Shown here piece by piece: positions 1 to 7,715 of a DNA stretch of 44,294 nt; the first letter of the stretch is position 1, and each line of letters starts with the position of its first letter. The stretch comes from Candidatus Saccharimonadales bacterium (GTDB lineage Bacteria > Patescibacteriota > Saccharimonadia > Saccharimonadales > DASZAF01), in assembly GCA_035945435.1 (NCBI GenBank), contig DASZAF010000006.1, positions 1-44,294 on the forward strand, in the 5' to 3' direction. The notes beneath the pieces are model-generated. The model did no database searches, was not told where the DNA came from, and worked only from the letters and a program-made list of their open reading frames with translations. The position numbers were made by a program, and so were the translations under genes.

Positions 1-1
1 T

Positions 2-295
2 CTTAACTAATTGTTCGAATCCGAAATCAAGGGCGGCGATGACGGCGCTTAACAGGAGGGTGAAGACGATGACAGCCAGCGTCAGCTGGATGCTCATCTT
101 GCGATTGGGCCAAGTGACCTCTTTGAGTTCCTGCCAGGCACCTTTGAAGTAACGACCGAACGGACGAAGCGGCCAGAAGATAAACCGAAGCACCAGTCGG
201 GGGTAATAGAGAACCTTGCCGATTACGGGTGGTATCTTAGGACGCGGAATCCGGGCCTTCCGACCAGACGTCTTCTTTGAGGCGCCTTTCGCCAT
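2..295 (-). CDS. secE: Protein translocase subunit SecE (C-terminus cut by window edge)
   Basis: SecE is the small membrane clamp of the SecYEG channel. Reading the minus strand from the ATG at 293-295 gives 98 codons that run off the left edge. The N-terminus is basic (MAKGASKKTSGRKARIPRPK). The family signature WQELKEVTWPNR lies at about residues 59-70 and is followed by one hydrophobic segment (LTLAVIVFTLLLSAVIAAL). SecE normally ends soon after this helix, so only a few residues are probably missing. A Shine-Dalgarno-like GGAAGGA lies just upstream of the start. In bacteria nusG usually follows secE, and it would lie outside the window. The identification is firm because of the signature. 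Confidence 0.93.
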   Translation of the reverse strand, partial: MAKGASKKTSGRKARIPRPKIPPVIGKVLYYPRLVLRFIFWPLRPFGRYFKGAWQELKEVTWPNRKMSIQLTLAVIVFTLLLSAVIAALDFGFEQLVK

Positions 296-312
296 AACGT
301 TCCTTCCAACTT

Positions 313-339
313 AAAAAAGCCTCCTTGAATCACGGCTTT
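313..339 (-). terminator. Attenuator-like hairpin in the secE leader
   Basis: On the minus strand AAAGCC (339-334) can pair with GGCTTT (321-316) across a 12-nt loop, with more T residues following. It lies between the predicted transcription start and secE. It could be a weak terminator of the upstream gene or an attenuator. The stem has only 6 bp, so confidence is low. Confidence 0.25.
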
Positions 340-345
340 GTCAAC

Positions 346-375
346 AGTATATCCTGTAGAGGTGGAAACCGTCAA
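346..375 (-). promoter_or_regulatory. Promoter of secE
   Basis: On the minus strand TTGACG (370-375) and TATACT (346-351) are 18 nt apart. The -35 box overlaps the stop codon of the upstream gene. The predicted RNA starts near 339, immediately before a small hairpin. Confidence 0.55.
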
Positions 376-719
376 TGGTCAGAGGATTCTTGTATGGCGT
401 TTCGGTCTCGTCTTGCAATACGCAGATAGCATGCTGCAGCCACGATACCCGAGCCGATAGCAATAATAGTGGATATCTTGTCGACAGCCATGAGGGTATG
501 CATTTGATTGAGATATGCAGTCTTCTCGGGTCCGGGGTTTAAGCCGTCAGCGGTCTGAGCGAGATCGGCATTCCATTCTCCGATGGCGACATCTCCCACA
601 ATAGCCGCACCGCATAGTACGAATGCGGCTGTACCAACCTTTCCTAGGCGCTGGTATAGCCTGTGATACCAACGCTCTGGCTGCTGGGGTTCCTGGCCAA
701 CTCTATATTCAAGATCCAT
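372..719 (-). CDS. Small hypothetical membrane protein (115 aa)
   Basis: I do not recognise this gene. The protein begins with a polar, Tyr/Gln-rich stretch of about 28 residues, then has a hydrophobic helix (AAFVLCGAAIVGDVAI, about residues 31-46). A polar loop of about 30 residues follows, then a second hydrophobic helix (ISTIIAIGSGIVAAACYL, about 82-99) and a charged tail. This suggests a two-pass membrane protein with both ends on the same side. GGGAG lies 8 nt before the ATG as a ribosome site. It is followed on the same strand by secE, which has its own promoter overlapping this stop codon. Confidence 0.6.
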   Translation of the reverse strand: MDLEYRVGQEPQQPERWYHRLYQRLGKVGTAAFVLCGAAIVGDVAIGEWNADLAQTADGLNPGPEKTAYLNQMHTLMAVDKISTIIAIGSGIVAAACYLRIARRDRNAIQESSDH

Positions 720-815
720 ACTAAAACTCCCAAAGTGATAAGGTTATTATCGCATCATAATAGTAATCTTTCAACAAGACGCGTCGAAACACAAGCGGTG
801 TGATACCATAAACAT

Positions 816-2336
816 ATGAATGCAGAGACGCTGCAGATGGGATGGTGGGGCCTCCTGCTTTTCGCGCTTCTGGTCCAACTGATCATGCTACCCCTGGAGG
901 TATTCTGGTTGCGACATCGTGCTCTCGGAGCCTTCGTTGCTGCTATCTATTTCTCCATGGTTCCCCTAACGTTCATCCTCGACTATCCAGTCCTTGCCTC
1001 TGTCCTGATGGCGGCACCGCTTCTCTATCTGATGGCTAACGCCCTTCGCTGGTCGCTAGGACGCTTTAACGAACACTACCAACGCCACTCGGTCCTTAGA
1101 AGCGCAGTCTGGTTAACTCTGGTGGCGCTACTTCTGTCTATCTACGTCGATTACCTGGATCATCGTATCTGGCAGGATACAATCGCGACGGTACTGTTAC
1201 TCAATTTAGCCGTCAGTTTGTATGTTCTCTACCGGGCTACATGGGTCGATCGCCACTACTACACCGGTATAATCAAGCCTTCGTATCGGCTCGCCAAACT
1301 ACCGGCAGTAACGTTGGCCATACCGGCTCGAAACGAGACCGATACTCTCGAAGATAACCTGAAAGGTGCGATCAGTTCTGACTATCCAAAGCTAGAGATT
1401 CTGGTGCTCGATGATTGCTCGCAGGACCGGACAGCTCGGGTTATCCGGAGCTTTGCTCATCAAGGTGTTCGTTTCGTCAAAGGTGAAGCGCCGGCTGAGG
1501 GCTGGCTTGGCAAGAATAAGGCCTGCGAGCTGCTAGCCAAAGAGGCCAGTGGAGACATTATCATCTTTGCAGGTGTCGACACCCACCTTGGCCCTGTCAC
1601 TGTCAGCCAGCTGGTCACCTATATGGCACGCACAAAAGCCGACATGATCTCCGTTCTGCCCCGCCGAAGACGGCTCGATTTTCTGCCCATCTTCCTGCAG
1701 CCACTAAGAGACTTCTGGCAAGTTATGATACCGCTTAGAACAGGCCAGGTACCGGTTGCCAGCCAGTGCTGGATGATTAAGAGTGAGGTTCTAAAACAGT
1801 GCGGCGGATTTGCCGGCGTACGAGGTAGCGTCTTTCCTGAAGAACAGTTCGCCAAGACCCTCTTTCGTAAAGGTCGCTACCGATTCGTGATGGCAGACCG
1901 TCGGACGGACCTAACGACCAGAAAACGCCTCTCCAGTCAGATAGAGACAAGCACTCGGACCTACTATCCACTCATGAAGCGTCGACCCATCCGAGTCACC
2001 TTGATATCGACAGCGATCGGTCTACTACTGGCTCCGTACGCTTATCTTATTTGGCAGGCTATCTACGCCTTTAACCTCTATGACTTACAGGCTGTCGCCG
2101 TCGTCAGTGTTCTCTGCCTGACCATCGGCTACCTAATCGTCATGCAGCGGACCAACTCGAAGGGGTGGTGGCTAGGCATTATTAATCTGCCGTTTGCGCT
2201 ACTCTTCGACCTCGCTCTCTATAATTGGTCGATGCTCGCTTTCGAGTTCGGCGAAGTGAACTGGAAGGGCCGGAACGTCTGCTATCCGGTTATCGAAGCC
2301 ATCCCTCAATCCGAGTTCTCTAAACTGATTCCCTGA
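816..2336 (+). CDS. Membrane-embedded family 2 glycosyltransferase
   Basis: Probably transfers a sugar from an activated donor to a lipid or surface glycan at the inner face of the membrane. Four or five hydrophobic segments fill residues 1-145. A GT-A domain covers about 160-370: AIPARNE start, the LVLDDCSQD acidic motif, a GWLGKNKA motif typical of CrtQ/HpnB-like GT2 enzymes, and VDTH in the DxD position. Three more membrane helices lie at about 390-480. The substrate cannot be told from sequence. The ATG at 816 has no Shine-Dalgarno site. A weak extended -10 (TGT then GATACC, 802-807) sits 8 nt upstream, so the mRNA may be leaderless. The 3' end overlaps the convergent next gene by 17 nt. 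Confidence 0.82.
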   Translation: MNAETLQMGWWGLLLFALLVQLIMLPLEVFWLRHRALGAFVAAIYFSMVPLTFILDYPVLASVLMAAPLLYLMANALRWSLGRFNEHYQRHSVLRSAVWLTLVALLLSIYVDYLDHRIWQDTIATVLLLNLAVSLYVLYRATWVDRHYYTGIIKPSYRLAKLPAVTLAIPARNETDTLEDNLKGAISSDYPKLEILVLDDCSQDRTARVIRSFAHQGVRFVKGEAPAEGWLGKNKACELLAKEASGDIIIFAGVDTHLGPVTVSQLVTYMARTKADMISVLPRRRRLDFLPIFLQPLRDFWQVMIPLRTGQVPVASQCWMIKSEVLKQCGGFAGVRGSVFPEEQFAKTLFRKGRYRFVMADRRTDLTTRKRLSSQIETSTRTYYPLMKRRPIRVTLISTAIGLLLAPYAYLIWQAIYAFNLYDLQAVAVVSVLCLTIGYLIVMQRTNSKGWWLGIINLPFALLFDLALYNWSMLAFEFGEVNWKGRNVCYPVIEAIPQSEFSKLIP

Positions 2337-3024
2337 CCCGAAAAGGTTCAGTCGTGAGTCTCGGACGTCCTATGGCAAATGTGCCGAGTAGATGGTTCAT
2401 GACTTGCTGTTGGAGAAGATGCTCAGGTAAAGTACCGCTGACAAAGGGTATAGCGAAGGCTTGAGCCAGAAGGTGGTAAGCGCGGCGGATCATATCATAC
2501 TGCCGGGAGGTACCTAGCATCTGTTCGGCGTAAGTCCCCTCTTCGATGGCATTTTGGAGTACCAGGCCGTACGGGGCATCAACGATGACGATACCATTTG
2601 GTAAGAGTGGAGCACTCGTTGCGGCATCGTACTCAGCAGCCAATATGGGTATGTCACTCTCAAGAGCTTGCCGGTTACCGCTCAACACATTTGCGGCAAT
2701 GGCAAGCCAACTCGTGTCGGCAACTACATCGCTCCCTTCTCCCAGCCATCCGGTGACGAGCTCCCCTGTAGCCGCTCCAAGCATCCGAGCCATCTTGAGT
2801 GCAGCCCCACACTGTTGCCGTTCACCAAGCTGAATCTCCCTGGCCAGTAGACGTGCGGTAGCAAGCCGTCCGCAGATTGGATCGGTGTCGGTAGAGCATG
2901 TGGCTACTTGGACATCTCTTCCGAGTAGTGCCAGCTTTTCAGCCAATAACTCAGCTTGTCTGGTATTACCAGAGTATGAAGGTCCTTCAACTATGAGATA
3001 TTGCGGTGGGCTTGGCTGCTTCAT
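2320..3024 (-). CDS. Thymidylate-kinase-like P-loop protein with altered Walker A
   Basis: The N-terminal layout YLIVEGPSYSGNTRQAELLAEKL matches the start of dTMP kinases (EGxDGxGKxTQxxxLAxxL). The Walker A lysine is Asn here (G-P-S-Y-S-G-N-T), so normal ATP binding is doubtful. The middle, including VVADTSWLAIAANVLSG and IVIVDAPYGLVLQNAIEEG, fits the nucleotide-kinase fold (an acidic strand end and a substrate-binding helix), but the family's DR(Y/F) motif is replaced by DTSW. The length (234 aa) is near that of Tmk. I chose the ATG at 3024; a TTG at 3033 would add three residues. It could be a degenerate or regulatory Tmk paralogue, or a kinase of another nucleotide. It converges with the glycosyltransferase and overlaps it by 17 nt. 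Confidence 0.55.
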   Translation of the reverse strand: MKQPSPPQYLIVEGPSYSGNTRQAELLAEKLALLGRDVQVATCSTDTDPICGRLATARLLAREIQLGERQQCGAALKMARMLGAATGELVTGWLGEGSDVVADTSWLAIAANVLSGNRQALESDIPILAAEYDAATSAPLLPNGIVIVDAPYGLVLQNAIEEGTYAEQMLGTSRQYDMIRRAYHLLAQAFAIPFVSGTLPEHLLQQQVMNHLLGTFAIGRPRLTTEPFRVRESV

Positions 3025-3095
3025 GGTGCGCAACGTAACAGGAGCAACAGACTATGGCTGTATTAACTCACAGCAGATTAGCAATAGCAATGGCC

Positions 3096-4784
3096 TTACG
3101 GGGAGACGGTTGGTGCTGTGGGAGAGGCTGTCACTACCTGCTTTGCTTCTTTGCTAGGTGCCGTTATCGGGGAGACGACGATGGTGAAGACCGACCCGTG
3201 ATTGAGGCGGCTCGTAAAATCGATCCGGGCGTTAATAAGAGGAGCGAGCTTCTGAACGAGGTAAAGCCCCAGTCCTGTTCCTGAGCTTTCGCGGGTTCGG
3301 TAGTCCTCAGACCGGAAGAATTTTTCAAAGACATGTTTTTGATCAGTCTTGCTGATACCGATGCCGGTATCCTTAACGGTAAATATAACTCTGTGGGCTT
3401 GATCTTGTTCAGCTGTGACTGTTACGCCGCCTTTTGAGGTGTATTTGATTGAGTTGGTGATAAAGTTCTGAAGTATCTCTTCGATATAGAGTTTGTTCGT
3501 CTTTAGGGGATCGATCTTGCTCAGCGCCTTGGTGGTTAGTCTAAGGTTCTTCTTGGCGGCCTGGGGCTGATAGTTTGAGTGAAGTTCATCGAGCAGCCGG
3601 TAGATGTCGACAGGCTCGATATCATCTTTACCTATCCCTCGTTCTGCCCGCGAGAGCGTCGAAAGATCGTTGATCATTTTGGCTAGGAAGAGTATCTGCT
3701 CATGCGAGTCTTGAAGGGCGTCAGTGATAATCTGACGCGAAACTTCCTTCTGTTCAAGCAAGAGTGCGTTAGACAAGTTGCCTTCAGCGATAGCGATCGG
3801 CGTACGTAGTTCGTGGCTGACAACGGCAATAAATTCGTCGTGCTCTTCTTCGAGTGTTTTCTCTTTGGTGATATCGCGCATGATAAGAATATAACCGCGC
3901 TCGCCACGTCGCTTGTACCCGAGGTTGATAGGCGAAATGTTGATATAGAGATTGATCATCTCCTTGTCCGAGAAGGCGTGTTTCAAGTCAGTCAGCACCT
4001 TATTGCCAGCCAACCCTTTTGCTAATTTGGTCAACTTAACCCTAGAGCCACCTGGATCGCGCAGGTTTAGAATGACATCTACCGATCGTCCCGTTAGGTC
4101 GGCGTTAGTATCGAGCAGGTTTAAAGTGGCGGCGTTAAAGATACGGATTGTACCATGCTCGTTAAAAGCGATGACTCCGTCACCCATGCTGTTTATGAGG
4201 GTGACGAGACGTTCCCGCTCGAGTTGCTCCTGTTCTCTGGTTTTTTCGAGCTGACTTCCACGAATACCTATGATCTCGCGGATATAGGAAACGAACATTG
4301 CGATAAAGCCGATGAAGAGTGATTCTACGAGGATCTCTGCCAGCATATCGTTCGCTAGACCAGGGTGCATAAAGCGCCACCAAATGATACTGGTTACAAA
4401 GATCAGCCACGAGAGAATTAGTGCAGCTCTATTGAAGAAGAGATCGGCGACGATGATCAGCATGAGCCAACCGATCATGAAGATGCCGTTGTTGTATCCG
4501 GCAACGAACACGCTAATGATCAGACCAAGAATCGTGAAGCCAACGACATAGACTTGGCACCTTCGATTGGTGGTTGGTCTGACAATAAACTGGGAGACGC
4601 TGATGATAAGAAAGCCGACAAGTGAGACCCAGTATGCCCACGGATGGAAGCTGATCGAGCTAAGTTCGTGGTACTTGATGAACGTGGTAATAAGAATGGG
4701 TATGAGCGAAAAAGAGACAGCCACCGTCTGGAGGATGCGCGACATTCGTTCGTTTAGCTCCAGGAACGAATTCATGTAGTCCAT
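3096..4784 (-). CDS. Membrane sensor histidine kinase (orphan)
   Basis: A two-component sensor of 562 residues. About six hydrophobic segments lie between residues 18 and 175 and likely form a membrane sensor domain. A short charged coil (175-195) leads to a PAS domain (about 194-310, GDGVIAFNEHGTIRIFNAA). HisKA follows with the phospho-acceptor His324 in VVSHELRTP. The HATPase_c domain has the N box (NFITNSIKY, from 440), the G1 box DTGIGI (472-477) and the G2 box GTGLGLYL (502-509). The last 25 residues are a Ser/Thr/Pro tail. All catalytic motifs look intact. No response regulator lies nearby, so its partner is elsewhere. CATAAT at 4795-4800 is 10 nt upstream of the ATG, with no ribosome site, which suggests a leaderless mRNA. 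Confidence 0.93.
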   Translation of the reverse strand: MDYMNSFLELNERMSRILQTVAVSFSLIPILITTFIKYHELSSISFHPWAYWVSLVGFLIISVSQFIVRPTTNRRCQVYVVGFTILGLIISVFVAGYNNGIFMIGWLMLIIVADLFFNRAALILSWLIFVTSIIWWRFMHPGLANDMLAEILVESLFIGFIAMFVSYIREIIGIRGSQLEKTREQEQLERERLVTLINSMGDGVIAFNEHGTIRIFNAATLNLLDTNADLTGRSVDVILNLRDPGGSRVKLTKLAKGLAGNKVLTDLKHAFSDKEMINLYINISPINLGYKRRGERGYILIMRDITKEKTLEEEHDEFIAVVSHELRTPIAIAEGNLSNALLLEQKEVSRQIITDALQDSHEQILFLAKMINDLSTLSRAERGIGKDDIEPVDIYRLLDELHSNYQPQAAKKNLRLTTKALSKIDPLKTNKLYIEEILQNFITNSIKYTSKGGVTVTAEQDQAHRVIFTVKDTGIGISKTDQKHVFEKFFRSEDYRTRESSGTGLGLYLVQKLAPLINARIDFTSRLNHGSVFTIVVSPITAPSKEAKQVVTASPTAPTVSP

Positions 4785-4794
4785 AACTATAGCT

Positions 4795-4800
4795 ATTATG
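4795..4800 (-). promoter_or_regulatory. -10 box of the histidine kinase gene (leaderless)
   Basis: CATAAT on the minus strand, preceded by TGA as an extended -10, ends 10 nt before the ATG. The start of transcription would fall within a few bases of the start codon. Confidence 0.45.
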
Positions 4801-4829
4801 TCACGAGAGTGGCCTAAAGCATAATCACT

Positions 4830-5534
4830 TTAGCCGAGTGGATGGTAGGTTTTGAGGAGGCGACGCTTAGCTAAGTAATCGGGCACGAAGCTGGCAACTT
4901 CCTGCCAAAATTCCTCGCCGTGATTGGGATGGATAAGGTGGCAAAGCTCATGGCAGACTACGTAATCGATCAGCTCGTCAGGTAGCATCAGAAGCCATAG
5001 GTTGAGACTGATCCTGCGGTTTGTCGTACAACTCCCCCACCGCGACTTGGCGCTGTTAACTCGAACGGTCTCGTATCCCAACCCGCGCTGTTTGGCCCTG
5101 TCGGCAACGTATAACGGTAACAGCAGTTTGGCTTGACGGCGGAGGGCTTTCTTGACAGCGGCAGTAACGACATCCTGGACCTCCTTACTCTCGGCTTCAA
5201 GCCATCCTGGGTACTTAACGAGAACTTTCGATTCGGACGTTCGTGACTGGACCGACGGGACGTCAGCGCGCAGCAGTGAAAGAGTGTGATGTTTGCCGAT
5301 CAGCTGGCCGTCTCGAAAGATAACCATGTCACTCTTCTGCTGGATACGCTGTGTCCGGAGTCTGTCCCGCGACGATTCGATGAAGCGTTCAACATCAGGA
5401 AGATACCTTCGATGAGGAGCGGTGATTAGCAGGGAACCATTAGTGTTAAGGCGCATAATGATGCGTCTAGCTCGGCTGTTGAATCGGACTGTGATAGCCC
5501 CAAACTCTTCGTCATTAATGACGAGATTCTTCAT
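4830..5534 (-). CDS. YgjP-type (DUF45) zinc metallohydrolase
   Basis: A predicted metal-dependent hydrolase of the YgjP/WLM group, 234 residues. The zinc-binding motif HELCH is at residues 195-199, and a third ligand is probably His205 in NHGEEFW. The family motif KSRWGSC is at about 163-169, just before the core strands. The N-terminal half is the usual basic, beta-rich DUF45 region. The true substrate of this family is unsettled; a peptidase-like fold is known. The start overlaps the end of the upstream kinase gene by 20 nt, so the two genes are probably co-transcribed from the promoter at 6232. Confidence 0.85.
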   Translation of the reverse strand: MKNLVINDEEFGAITVRFNSRARRIIMRLNTNGSLLITAPHRRYLPDVERFIESSRDRLRTQRIQQKSDMVIFRDGQLIGKHHTLSLLRADVPSVQSRTSESKVLVKYPGWLEAESKEVQDVVTAAVKKALRRQAKLLLPLYVADRAKQRGLGYETVRVNSAKSRWGSCTTNRRISLNLWLLMLPDELIDYVVCHELCHLIHPNHGEEFWQEVASFVPDYLAKRRLLKTYHPLG

Positions 5535-6222
5535 GGCCTCGCACGTTTATCGGTCTGGAGATGTCGAAATGAGTCCGTTTCGGTGTCGTTTTGGGGTGTG
5601 GAATCGGGGCGTCTTTCAGACTAACCTCACCGTTGGTTCGTGGCCTCTCACCGTTCTCTTTTTCCCGGTCACCATAGTAGAGGCGGAGTATCCGAGTGTG
5701 CAAGGCGTGAGCCTGCGTGCTGTAGGTGTGTTTGCCGCTTATAACGACGTACGGTTCGCTGTTTTGAGAGGTTGGTGGTGTGAGGCGCTTAGCGAGTTGG
5801 TTAAAGGTTTCTTCATCAAGGACCGGCATCGAACTCTCAGGGGTATGAACTCGTCGTCCAGCTCTTGCCAGCGAGGTATCCGCGTCAGTCTGGACCCAGA
5901 CGGTTAACGTCTGGTAGCCCGCTTTACGAGCCGACTGGATCAGTTCTGTACGTTTGCTGCGACGACTTGAGTTGGCGTCATAGATGAAACTGCGGCCAGT
6001 TCGGAGGAGCTCCTCGGACATGAGGTGGGCTAGACGATCTACTTCCTCACTCTCGGCCTCAACTGGCTGCTGATCGCTCGCGATGGCGTAACGAATTGCA
6101 TCCTCGCTGACCCGGGCTAGTTGATGTGTCTCGGCAAACTGCTTAGCAAACCACGACTTCCCTGCACCCGGAAGTCCGATCAGTATATAGAGAATTGGTT
6201 GTGGCAGATCAAACTGTTTCAT
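5515..6222 (-). CDS. P-loop kinase of the AAA_33/polynucleotide-kinase-like family
   Basis: A 235-residue predicted ATP-dependent kinase. The Walker A motif LIGLPGAGKS lies at about residues 14-23 and is intact. Later segments (SFIYDANSSRRSKR, VWVQTDADTSLARAGRR) match the substrate-lid and Arg-rich parts of small Zeta-toxin/PNK-like kinases. The last 60 residues are basic and polar. An in-frame ATG at 6246 exists, but an extended -10 (TGC then TATACT, 6232-6237) lies between the two ATGs. The ATG at 6222, 9 nt behind that box, is therefore the better start. The substrate could be RNA ends, a nucleotide, or a small metabolite. First gene of an operon with the YgjP-type hydrolase. Confidence 0.75.
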   Translation of the reverse strand: MKQFDLPQPILYILIGLPGAGKSWFAKQFAETHQLARVSEDAIRYAIASDQQPVEAESEEVDRLAHLMSEELLRTGRSFIYDANSSRRSKRTELIQSARKAGYQTLTVWVQTDADTSLARAGRRVHTPESSMPVLDEETFNQLAKRLTPPTSQNSEPYVVISGKHTYSTQAHALHTRILRLYYGDREKENGERPRTNGEVSLKDAPIPHPKTTPKRTHFDISRPINVRGHEESRH

Positions 6223-6231
6223 TTGTATTTC

Positions 6232-6240
6232 AGTATAGCA
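6232..6240 (-). promoter_or_regulatory. Extended -10 promoter deciding the kinase start
   Basis: TGCTATACT on the minus strand (TG extension plus TATACT, 6232-6237) ends 9 nt before the ATG at 6222. It lies inside the longer reading frame that begins at 6246, so that upstream ATG would not be transcribed from this promoter. Confidence 0.6.
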
Positions 6241-6279
6241 AATCAAGGTATACCTGTCGTCTGGAGGGGCACTTTATTG

Positions 6280-6285
6280 TATAAT
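6280..6285 (+). promoter_or_regulatory. -10 box for tRNA-Trp
   Basis: A perfect TATAAT ends 11 nt before the first base of the mature tRNA. No good -35 is visible. Confidence 0.55.
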
Positions 6286-6296
6286 CACATCTGTAT

Positions 6297-6371
6297 AGGG
6301 GCATAGTACAACGGCTAGTATAAAGGTCTCCAAAACCTTAGATCGTGGTTCGATTCCACGTGCCCCTGCCA
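6297..6371 (+). tRNA. tRNA-Trp (anticodon CCA)
   Basis: The 75-nt sequence folds as a cloverleaf. The acceptor AGGGGCA pairs with TGCCCCT. The D arm is GUAC/GUAU. The anticodon stem AAGGT/ACCTT holds the loop CTCCAAA with anticodon CCA. The T arm is CGTGG/CCACG around TTCGATT. The discriminator is G and the 3' CCA is encoded in the DNA. It reads UGG only, in line with UGA being a stop in this genome. The gene for its synthetase, trpS, lies at 20343-21413. Confidence 0.96.
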
Positions 6372-6457
6372 TTAGAAAGCGTTTTACACAAATGGACTTG
6401 ACTGATTTGATAAGCAGATTCACTCTATATGCAAGTTAACTCAACAGGAATAAAATA

Positions 6458-6877
6458 ATGCTCTTACCAGGCCAACCATATCCAGAACATTTAGTACCAG
6501 GTACATATTTTCCTAGGTTTCTACCTACGGATGAACGCGGGCCCATCGATGGACGGATCGATCACTTAAATGCTACGGGGAGCGGAAAAGCTCGAAGGGC
6601 TCTCGCCGCCTTTGCCCTGGGCGAGTACCGCGATGCAGTTAGCGACCCTGGAAACGAAGTATTTTCAGATGAAGCAGTCCCCCACCGACCTGATCCTTGG
6701 AATGGGCCTATTCCTGCTGCAATTTGGACAAATGAGGCATTTTGGGAACTTGACTATGAGCAACGTGCTGAAATCGAGGCGATGACTGAAGAAGAGGCCG
6801 GAGCTGTCTTGGAAGAGTTGAGACTGGAAGAGCTGCGACAGAGAGCTGAAGCGGAAGCAGAGCCACTAGCCGCGTAG
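6458..6877 (+). CDS. Hypothetical soluble protein (139 aa)
   Basis: I do not recognise this protein. It has no membrane segment or signal peptide. The first half is rich in Pro and Gly (PGQPYPEHLVPGTYFPRF) and the middle has paired aromatic residues (IWTNEAFWELDY). The last 40 residues are a strongly acidic helix of Glu/Ala/Leu (EEAGAVLEELRLEELRQR) that could form a coiled coil. The upstream AGGAA is a weak ribosome site. It lies between tRNA-Trp and the SpoU methyltransferase gene, which has its own promoter after this stop codon. Confidence 0.5.
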   Translation: MLLPGQPYPEHLVPGTYFPRFLPTDERGPIDGRIDHLNATGSGKARRALAAFALGEYRDAVSDPGNEVFSDEAVPHRPDPWNGPIPAAIWTNEAFWELDYEQRAEIEAMTEEEAGAVLEELRLEELRQRAEAEAEPLAA

Positions 6878-6888
6878 ACCAAGTGCGA

Positions 6889-6894
6889 TATAAT
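6889..6894 (+). promoter_or_regulatory. -10 box of the TrmH/SpoU gene (near-leaderless)
   Basis: A perfect TATAAT ends 10 nt before the ATG at 6905, leaving room for an untranslated leader of only about 3 nt. No ribosome site is present. Confidence 0.6.
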
Positions 6895-6904
6895 CCGGGT
6901 AGCC

Positions 6905-7714
6905 ATGTTAATCACCAGCCCTCAGAATCCTCGGATTAAAGAACTCGTCAAACTCAAGAATCGTCGCAAACGAGATGAACGAAAAGTCGTCTTAATTGAG
7001 GGCTATCGTGCTGTGCTCTCTGCCCTTGAAAATAACTTCAAGCTTAGCGAAATCTACTACTGCCCAGACCTTTATCTTGGTGAGAACGAAACAAAACTGG
7101 TGGAGCTGGCCATCAAAGGCGGTGCCAAAGACTTTCAGACAACCAAAGACGTCTTTATAAAGATCGCCTACCGAGATAGGCCCGAAGGCATAATCGCTAT
7201 TGCTCCGCAGGTACACCATAAGCTGGAAGACCTTAAAGTTGATGACCACTCCCTCTTTTTAGTAGCTGAAGCCATCGAGAAACCGGGTAATCTCGGTACG
7301 ATGCTCAGATCCTCAGACGCGGCCCGCATTAGTGGTGTAATAGTCTGTGATCCGAGGACTGACGTCTATAACCCGAATGTTGTCCGGGCCAGTATCGGCA
7401 CTCTCTTTACTGTGCCGATTGTAACGACGAATACTGAAGAATTTGTCCTATGGAAAGATAAGCATGACATCACAACCCTGGCCACGACCCCGTCAGCGAC
7501 TACTATCTATACCGATGTCGATATGACCGGCAGGGTCGCCCTCATTTTAGGTACAGAGCAAGTTGGCCTTTCCGACGAATGGCTTGAGATGGCTGATGAA
7601 AAGATCCTTATCCCGATGTATGGTCAGGCTGATTCGCTCAACGTCTCAGCAGCGACAACCCTCGTGCTCTTCGAGGCGGTCAGGCAGCGACGACTCAAGG
7701 GCATTCTGAGCTAG
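6905..7714 (+). CDS. SpoU/TrmH-family RNA 2'-O-methyltransferase
   Basis: A SAM-dependent enzyme that methylates ribose 2'-OH in rRNA or tRNA. The 269-residue protein has an N-terminal substrate-binding region (SPQNPRIKELVKLKNRRKR) like that of TsnR/RlmB-type enzymes. The C-terminal SPOUT knot shows motif 1 (AIEKPGNLGTMLRSSDA, with the catalytic Asn and Arg), motif 2 (VALILGTEQVGLSDEW) and motif 3 (IPMYGQADSLNVSAATT). The target nucleotide cannot be told. The stop is 1 nt from the convergent surface protein gene, with no hairpin between them. Confidence 0.92.
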   Translation: MLITSPQNPRIKELVKLKNRRKRDERKVVLIEGYRAVLSALENNFKLSEIYYCPDLYLGENETKLVELAIKGGAKDFQTTKDVFIKIAYRDRPEGIIAIAPQVHHKLEDLKVDDHSLFLVAEAIEKPGNLGTMLRSSDAARISGVIVCDPRTDVYNPNVVRASIGTLFTVPIVTTNTEEFVLWKDKHDITTLATTPSATTIYTDVDMTGRVALILGTEQVGLSDEWLEMADEKILIPMYGQADSLNVSAATTLVLFEAVRQRRLKGILS

Positions 7715-7715
7715 G

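Noticed and set aside
5422-5907. Plus-strand 161-codon open frame over the junction of the two minus-strand enzyme genes
   Set aside because: It is antisense to two genes with clear catalytic motifs and has no supporting signals.
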